In this document: positions 58,424-64,000 of the stretch, in pieces
How positions within the stretch are numbered: position 1 is the first letter of the stretch
Layout of the letters: each line of letters begins with the position of its first letter
DNA from: Chlamydomonas sphaeroides
Taxonomy: Eukaryota; Chlorophyta; Chlorophyceae; Chlamydomonadales; Chlamydomonadaceae
Length of the DNA stretch: 64,000 nucleotides
Direction: 5' to 3'
NCBI GenBank assembly: GCA_001662425.1
Contig: BDDC01000222.1
Span: 20,562 to 84,561 of the forward strand
Translations under genes and position numbers: made by a program
The notes under the pieces: generated by a model
Told to the model about the DNA's origin: nothing
The model's input: the letters and a program-made list of their open reading frames with translations, nothing else
The model's database searches: none

Positions 58424-59410
58424 ATGATGTTCGCTGACAACCGCGAGAAATGGAAGATGATGAAGGTCACGGCGGGCATCATCCTCAACGCCGGCGGCAG
58501 GATCTTCGGCGGCTTTGTGCGTGACATGATTACCCACGATGCCGCTGCCAAGCAGTTTTACCGTTACTGCGGAGAGACCGACACGCACGTTTACAACGCC
58601 TACAGCGACATGTCGGTGCACACGGAGTCCGCCATAGATCGCAACGTCGTCCCGTTTGACATCGACTGTTTCATGCTCTCCTCGGCAGTGTCGCGTGTCA
58701 TCCAAGACGTTGAGAACAACGACATGCGTGTGCGCCACGTCTTCACCCGCGATGCGTCCTTGTACAACATAGTGGGACAACAACGTGACGTCGTGGCGCA
58801 CTCGCGGTACTACGTGCACCCCTACGTACCCCTCTTCATGCGCGGCAACGGCGCAAGAAGGATCCGCTTTTACATTGACATCATCCACGCCGCCGACGAG
58901 CACGCGTGGCGCTTGAACATTTACAATCTTGACTTTGAGTGCAACGGTATCCTCATCAGCAAGAAGGCGGGGCTGCACCTGGCCGACATCTTGATATTGT
59001 CTGGCCGCGGAGCCAACGACCACCTGCACCACGTCCAGCAAATTGTCTCGTTGGTGGACGACATCAAGAACAAGAAGACGCGCTGCGTCGCTCACCCCCC
59101 ACCAGTCCACCGCCTGAAAAAGATGCTGCACAAGGGCTACACCATCAAGTGGGGCTACAGCATTGAGGTGCGACTCGCGACTTCTGCTGCGACCTGCGGC
59201 ATCTGCCACGGCGGCATCTGCCACGGCGCGGTGTCGGCGCGGTTTGTCTGCTGTGACGCATGGTGCCATGCGCCATGCCTGGGCCATGCCATGACTCTGC
59301 AGCAGCCTGCTGCCATCCACTACTGTGGCAAGTGCCGCAGGCACGTGCCGTACACTCAGTCGGATATGGGCACACTGTCCGCACTCACGTGCCACGGCGC
59401 GATCATCTAG
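58424..59410 (+). CDS. Nucleotidyltransferase-fold protein with RING/PHD-like tail
   Basis: 328 aa from the ATG at 58424 (the frame opens earlier only at a TTG). GGRIFGGFVRDMI (residues about 23-35) followed by VPFDIDCFM and FYIDIIH fits the G-G...D-x-D...D layout of pol-beta-type nucleotidyltransferases. The C-terminus is Cys/His-rich: CGICHGGICHG, CCDAWCHAPCLGH, YCGKCRRH, like a RING-CH or PHD finger. A combination of this kind recurs in large DNA viruses, but its substrate is unknown. ATATAAAG lies 60 bases before the start. Confidence 0.7.
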   Translation: MMFADNREKWKMMKVTAGIILNAGGRIFGGFVRDMITHDAAAKQFYRYCGETDTHVYNAYSDMSVHTESAIDRNVVPFDIDCFMLSSAVSRVIQDVENNDMRVRHVFTRDASLYNIVGQQRDVVAHSRYYVHPYVPLFMRGNGARRIRFYIDIIHAADEHAWRLNIYNLDFECNGILISKKAGLHLADILILSGRGANDHLHHVQQIVSLVDDIKNKKTRCVAHPPPVHRLKKMLHKGYTIKWGYSIEVRLATSAATCGICHGGICHGAVSARFVCCDAWCHAPCLGHAMTLQQPAAIHYCGKCRRHVPYTQSDMGTLSALTCHGAII

Positions 59411-59468
59411 CGCACAACTAATGGCGCTATAATTTAGCTGGGAGGTGGACCAACAAAAATAAACGATA

Positions 59469-62400
59469 ATGACCGCTGCTGCCGTCACCGACGTCCAAGA
59501 ACGCATTGATACACTGGCAAGCATACTGGACGAGGAGTCGTTTGGGGATGCGAAGAGGATCATTTTTAACTCCGCGTTTACTGCAGAGACGGTGTCCCGT
59601 GCCAAACAGGCTCTCCTCCTCGATTCTGTGCGTTTACTGACCCAGGGACTGTCGATACTCGTATTGGCGTGCACTTACACGATCGACGTGTTCGCTGATC
59701 GGCACTTTCTACTGCGCGGCATGTCGCTGGCTCTCCTGACCATGTGTGCTGTGGACATGGCGTGGTACACGGCCGTCGTCCGTGTACATGCTCGTTACCT
59801 GCAGTGGTACAAGAACTATGAACAGCGCGTCGTTGTCACGATGAGCGAGAACGATATGTCTGCCCTCTCGCAATCCATCACGAATGAAATGCACCTGCTC
59901 GCTATCTATTACAATTCCACGGATTCCAAGGACTCCAAGGACTCAGGGATCTATCAGCACCATGCAGCGCTCGTGCCCTGTCTGCAACCCGTGTTTGTTG
60001 ATGGTACAATCCTCGTCATGACGGGCCTGGTCGCTTGGGTTTGGATCACTGACAAGATCGCAACGAGTCGATCGCGAGAGAAAAAGGTCGCAACGAGTCG
60101 ATCGCGAGAGAAAAAGGTCGCCAAGAGAGTGCGCCAACTTGGTGGCAGCACTGAAAGCGACGACATTGCGCATGCCCGGCACTTGCTGAACACATGGTTA
60201 TCGCACATTGAGTCCAAAGACAAGGTCACAACACAAGATATCAGGAGTCTCAACAAAGACATCAACCGACTCCAAGATCTTCAAGAACAACAACAACCCA
60301 ATTCTTCAACTCATCTCCAAACCCAACTCCTGGCACGCGCCACAGCGTTCCGTGACGCCTTTAATGCATGGGTGAAACTTGGCTCCCTCGTCACCAGTTC
60401 CTCGTCACAAACTGAGGCTCCGACTCAAGCGGCCATAGCAGAACTCCAAGCCGCTATCGTGGCGGTGACGACCCTTCCATCAGGCATCGCAGACCTCAAT
60501 GAACGTAATGCGCTTTTGAGCTCTGCTAATGACTTGCTGCAACGCATGCGCGAGTCCTCGAGGGACCCTGCTCCACAAAATCAAAAGCGCATCGTCCTCG
60601 GCAAACAACGGTATGCACCAACCGCTGTTCCCTCCAAGACCCTCCAAGTACCTGCACAGTACGTGCCCGTCCCTCAAGAAGACCCTCCCTCCATCCCTGT
60701 TCGAAACCGTTTGAGAGATGATCGTGATCCTTCTCTTGATGATGTCAATGACATAGGCAGTAATCGCCAGGACGCGGACGACACTCCGATCGTGGAGCCA
60801 ACTACAGAACAAGCTACAAGCAACATCATCAGCGCAGACGATACTCTCGATGCACTCTCGATGTACATGGCCGCCATTCGGGCTCGCTTTGATGATCCGA
60901 ATGCGTATGTCAAGTCAAGTGATATCAGTAACCTCAACAACGCAATCCAGGAATACCTCCAGAAAACGCAATCCAGAAAATACAGACATGCCGAGGTCAC
61001 TGCGGCAGCCAGCAAGACATTGGAGGACGCGCGCGTCCTGCTGTCCACTCTCCAACGTACTAAACATGCCGTCCTCACAAGAGTACAGAGTGCGCTAGCG
61101 GAGCTTCATGCCAGCACCAAGAGCAGTTCTGATTTTGACGAACTGCGTAGAACACTCAATGACATTTACAATCAAAAGCGCTTTACAGATCTTCCAGAGT
61201 TGACTAGAGCCGCACACGAGGTAGCAGAGAGCTCGAACGAGACTCCTGCTACGTCTCATACTTTACCTACTTTACCTACTCGTGTACTGACACTTGCAGC
61301 GACAACAACTGCACTGCTCGCTCAACTGAGGACAACTATCGACACTGTCGATGGTATTGCAGGTAATGCTAACACTAACAGCAAATTGGAGTTTGGTAAG
61401 CTCCGAGGGGAGCTCGTGCAAGCGCAGCGTAAACTTGATGAGATTGCCATTACTCCGACTCCGAAGGCCGAATCAGCCGACGAGTTGATTTTATGGGTAA
61501 CACACAGAGAACAGGTGCATCGGGAAGCTCAAGAAGTGCTGCGTCTAGTAGGAACCCTGCAACTAAACTCTACATCAGCTCAGCAAGTTCAGCTCAGCCA
61601 AGCAAGAGCAAATGTCGTTCAGCAATTGAATGGCGTGGGTAATGCAGCAGCAGGGGTACAACAGGAGCCAACAAGGAGCCATCACAACGAGTTCGAATCT
61701 CAAGAAGACCTACAAGGAGGACCCCAAGCAGCTCCTCAACAAGCTCCTCATCAAGCTCCTCAACAAGAAACCCTAGAAGACCCACAAGAAGGACCCCAAG
61801 AAGACCTACAAGAAGGACCCCTAGAAGACCTACAAGACGATTTACAAGGACCCCAAGACGATTTACAAGGACCCCAAGAAGACCTACAAGAAATTCGACA
61901 GGCCAGAAACGGCGGATTAATTAATGGCGAGACTGCTCCCGTAAAACTTCAGAACTTTGGAGCTGTCACTGAAGGTCCGAATGTTCAGCAAGATTTCAGA
62001 AGCGCAACAAGAATAACGTCAGAAGCGCAACAACAAGAACCTGTCACATCACTTCCATCATCAGATTCCACAGATGAGGAACGACTAGAAACGACAGAAG
62101 GTGTTGAAGGACCTGAAGAAGTCGCATCAATATCACCGATACCTATATGTACTGCTCAAGAAGTTCCCGTGCTCATTCCTCGGTCATCAGATTCGGACAA
62201 CAGACAAACCGAGAAGAAAACTGACTGCTGCCACTGTTGTTGCTGCTGCTGTAAATGCTGCCACCATGCCAGCGGTACAAAGTGTTGTCAAGACAGTTGC
62301 AAAACTCATCATGCGGACGAACCATGTGGTCCCATGGAGGTACTGGAGGTAAAGTTGACCGACGTCGACCGTCAACTGTTATCAGACCTTGTCTCTGCCC

Positions 62401-64000
62401 TTCACCAACACAAACCTGAAGAAACTACAAGACCTGAAGAAACTACAAGACCTGAAGAAACTACAAGACCTGAAGAAACTACAAGACCTGAAGATGACGC
62501 AGCTGCATCTCCCATTTCGCCACGAGGTAAGGTCTCTTTCAGGCATGATCATGTTTCTGCATCAGACTTGGACCATCCTGAACAGATAACAACGACACCA
62601 ATCGACCCGACAGTACTACAGGCTACTACTACATCGCATCGGTCACCTGCAGACCAGCCTCAGCCGGTACCTTACTTGACGACTACCTTCAAAAACCCTA
62701 ACCGTTCTACTCTGCCGGAACCCGACGTTATCGGAGATGTCATCGTCGACTCTAAACGAGAAGAAGGTCAGTCAGTACATGAAGTCACAGGGGATGGCAT
62801 CTTGACTCTCACATCGCCACGATCTCTCCGAGACGAACGTCAGCCGGAACCAAATGTCGCAGGGGATGGCATCTTGACTCTCACCTCTTCACGATCTACA
62901 GAGGAACAACAACCTCAGCCGGAACCCAAAACGACAGGGGATACCATCCTGATTGTTACTTCTCCAAGTTCCTCCCGAGACGCACCCCAGCAGGTGCCCA
63001 AAGTCACCGGGGATGCCGTTGTGATTCTCACCTCTCCACGATCTTTCGCAGACGCACCACAGCAGGTGCCCAAAGTCACCGGGGATGCCGTTGTGACTCT
63101 CACCTCTCCGCGATCTACTGAAAACGAACCACAACCGGTCTCCAAAGTCCCAGGAGATGCCATCGTGACTCTCATCTCTCCGCGATCTACTGAAAACGAA
63201 CCACAACCGGTCTCCAAAGTCCCAGGAGATGCCATCGTGACTCTCACCACTCCAAGAACTACTCAAGGACAACCTCAGCCGGTCATTATTGTTACAGAGG
63301 ATGCCATCGTGTCTCTCCCCTATTCACGTTCTACTGAAAACGAACCTCAACCGGTCCCCAAAGTCACAGGGGATGCCATCGTGTCTCTCATATCTTCAAG
63401 ATCTTCCACAGATGCACCCCAGCCGGTCCCCAAAGTCACCAGGGATGCCATCGTGACTCTAATCTCTCCAGGATCTTCCGCAGATGCACCCCAACCGGTC
63501 CCCAAAGTCATAGGGGATGCCATCGTGACTCTGACATCATCAAGAACTACTCTAGAACAACCTCAGCCGGTCCCCAAAGTCACACGGGATGCCATCGTGA
63601 CTCTCACCGATCCAGGATCTTCCGCAAATGCACATCAGCCGGCTCCCGAAGTCCCAGGAGATGCCATCGTGACTCTCATCTCTCCAAGAACTACTCAAGA
63701 ACAACCTCAGCCGGTGCCCAAGCTCACAGAGGATGCCATCGTGACTCTCACCTCTCCGCGATCTACTCAAGAACAACCTCATCCGGTCCCCAAGGTCACA
63801 GAGGATGCCATCGTGACTCTAACCTCTCCGCGATCTACTGAAGAAGAACCTCAGCCGGTCCCCAAGGTCCCGGGAGATGCCACCGTGACTCTCACCTCTC
63901 CGCGATCTACTGAAAACGAACCACAGCCGGTCCCCAAGGTCCCAGGAGATGCCATCGTGTCTCTCACCTCTTCACGATCTACAGAAGAACAACCACAGCC
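59469..64000 (+). CDS. Giant membrane repeat protein, 3' end outside window
   Basis: Open from the ATG at 59469 to the window edge: at least 1510 residues. Order: two or three N-terminal membrane helices (about 55-110 and 175-195); a 30-bp duplication coding ATSRSREKKV twice; long charged coiled-coil regions (200-720); Gln/Asp/Pro repeats (GPQEDLQEG type, 61730-61900); a Cys-rich cluster starting at residue 920 with a run of six consecutive Cys and HH pairs; TTRPEE hexapeptides (62415-62492); then 24-residue repeats (PQPVPKVTGDAIVTLTSPRS type) up to the edge. A candidate surface fibre, tether or adhesin; the function is unknown. Confidence 0.8.
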   Translation, partial: MTAAAVTDVQERIDTLASILDEESFGDAKRIIFNSAFTAETVSRAKQALLLDSVRLLTQGLSILVLACTYTIDVFADRHFLLRGMSLALLTMCAVDMAWYTAVVRVHARYLQWYKNYEQRVVVTMSENDMSALSQSITNEMHLLAIYYNSTDSKDSKDSGIYQHHAALVPCLQPVFVDGTILVMTGLVAWVWITDKIATSRSREKKVATSRSREKKVAKRVRQLGGSTESDDIAHARHLLNTWLSHIESKDKVTTQDIRSLNKDINRLQDLQEQQQPNSSTHLQTQLLARATAFRDAFNAWVKLGSLVTSSSSQTEAPTQAAIAELQAAIVAVTTLPSGIADLNERNALLSSANDLLQRMRESSRDPAPQNQKRIVLGKQRYAPTAVPSKTLQVPAQYVPVPQEDPPSIPVRNRLRDDRDPSLDDVNDIGSNRQDADDTPIVEPTTEQATSNIISADDTLDALSMYMAAIRARFDDPNAYVKSSDISNLNNAIQEYLQKTQSRKYRHAEVTAAASKTLEDARVLLSTLQRTKHAVLTRVQSALAELHASTKSSSDFDELRRTLNDIYNQKRFTDLPELTRAAHEVAESSNETPATSHTLPTLPTRVLTLAATTTALLAQLRTTIDTVDGIAGNANTNSKLEFGKLRGELVQAQRKLDEIAITPTPKAESADELILWVTHREQVHREAQEVLRLVGTLQLNSTSAQQVQLSQARANVVQQLNGVGNAAAGVQQEPTRSHHNEFESQEDLQGGPQAAPQQAPHQAPQQETLEDPQEGPQEDLQEGPLEDLQDDLQGPQDDLQGPQEDLQEIRQARNGGLINGETAPVKLQNFGAVTEGPNVQQDFRSATRITSEAQQQEPVTSLPSSDSTDEERLETTEGVEGPEEVASISPIPICTAQEVPVLIPRSSDSDNRQTEKKTDCCHCCCCCCKCCHHASGTKCCQDSCKTHHADEPCGPMEVLEVKLTDVDRQLLSDLVSALHQHKPEETTRPEETTRPEETTRPEETTRPEDDAAASPISPRGKVSFRHDHVSASDLDHPEQITTTPIDPTVLQATTTSHRSPADQPQPVPYLTTTFKNPNRSTLPEPDVIGDVIVDSKREEGQSVHEVTGDGILTLTSPRSLRDERQPEPNVAGDGILTLTSSRSTEEQQPQPEPKTTGDTILIVTSPSSSRDAPQQVPKVTGDAVVILTSPRSFADAPQQVPKVTGDAVVTLTSPRSTENEPQPVSKVPGDAIVTLISPRSTENEPQPVSKVPGDAIVTLTTPRTTQGQPQPVIIVTEDAIVSLPYSRSTENEPQPVPKVTGDAIVSLISSRSSTDAPQPVPKVTRDAIVTLISPGSSADAPQPVPKVIGDAIVTLTSSRTTLEQPQPVPKVTRDAIVTLTDPGSSANAHQPAPEVPGDAIVTLISPRTTQEQPQPVPKLTEDAIVTLTSPRSTQEQPHPVPKVTEDAIVTLTSPRSTEEEPQPVPKVPGDATVTLTSPRSTENEPQPVPKVPGDAIVSLTSSRSTEEQPQ
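62415..62492. repeat. 18-bp tandem repeat coding TTRPEE
   Basis: CCTGAAGAAACTACAAGA in four perfect copies plus a partial one, in frame in the giant repeat protein. Confidence 0.9.
62985..64000. repeat. 72-bp tandem repeats (24-aa units)
   Basis: Units begin at 62985 and every 72 bases after (63057, 63129 ... 63993), at least 14 full copies, with two or three more diverged ones from about 62770. The core reads P-K-V-x-G/E-D-A-I-V-T-L-x-S-P-R-S. Adjacent copies at 63129 and 63201 are nearly identical, implying recent amplification or conversion. The array continues beyond the window. Confidence 0.95.

Noticed and set aside
62770..64000. CRISPR array
   Set aside because: The regular 72-bp periodicity is coding, in frame, without unique spacers between short repeats.
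1..64000. tRNA genes
   Set aside because: I looked for cloverleaf-like stretches in the spacers and saw none; a tRNAscan run would be decisive.

Overview
This window reads as a GC-rich segment of a large DNA virus of the Nucleocytoviricota, probably infecting an alga or other protist. The hallmark genes are a double jelly-roll major capsid protein (41519-42925), a family B DNA polymerase carrying an intein (3939-8570), the large subunit of ribonucleotide reductase (52769-55177), RNA polymerase subunit RPB10 (21805-22038), an XRN-type 5'-3' exoribonuclease (25235-26950), an eIF4E-like cap-binding protein (11570-12211), a DnaJ co-chaperone and several virion-type membrane or basic proteins. Genes lie on both strands, are packed with short spacers, and show no introns apart from the protein-level intein. 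No tRNA, rRNA or CRISPR array was seen. RPB10, eIF4E and XRN favour a mimivirus-like (Imitervirales) or coccolithovirus-like relative, but the exact lineage cannot be fixed by eye. The 368-base N run at 24265-24632 shows this is an assembled scaffold; whether it is a free virus or an integrated copy cannot be decided here.

Layout. 1-9.3 kb: cysteine desulfurase (cut by the left edge), an F-box protein, a DUF2177-like membrane protein, and the intein-bearing polymerase. 9.3-18.9 kb: membrane-anchored WLM protease, glycosyltransferase, lysine-rich repeat proteins, eIF4E, ABC1/UbiB kinase, a GH65-like enzyme and membrane proteins. 19-29.5 kb: small unknown genes, a WASP-like protein with poly-proline and two WH2 motifs, RPB10, a gapped low-complexity gene, XRN and DnaJ. 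29.5-41.5 kb (accessory-looking): a two-domain glycosyltransferase, a SAP plus degenerate SP-RING protein, aquaporin, an F-box/ankyrin locus that looks split by an insertion, a putative ADP-ribosyltransferase, and an HNH endonuclease beside its decayed paralogue. 41.5-57.4 kb (structural and replication): capsid protein, probable virion proteins, lysine-rich proteins, glycosyltransferase, metallophosphoesterase, ribonucleotide reductase, a TLC/ceramide-synthase-like protein and a conserved algal-virus-type protein. 57.6-64 kb: an unknown gene, a nucleotidyltransferase-fold protein with a Cys/His-rich tail, and the start of a giant repeat protein that runs off the right edge.

How the parts may work together (inference): polymerase and ribonucleotide reductase serve DNA replication; RPB10 serves viral transcription; eIF4E and XRN could bias translation and RNA turnover toward viral messages; three glycosyltransferase genes plus the GH65-like enzyme suggest virus-directed glycan work; the TLC protein, aquaporin and several membrane proteins point to membrane remodelling; F-box, ankyrin, SP-RING-like, ADP-ribosyltransferase and WH2 proteins are candidate host-manipulation factors. 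In-frame tandem repeats occur in about a dozen genes, and several convergent gene pairs share their two stop codons in a single CTAG.
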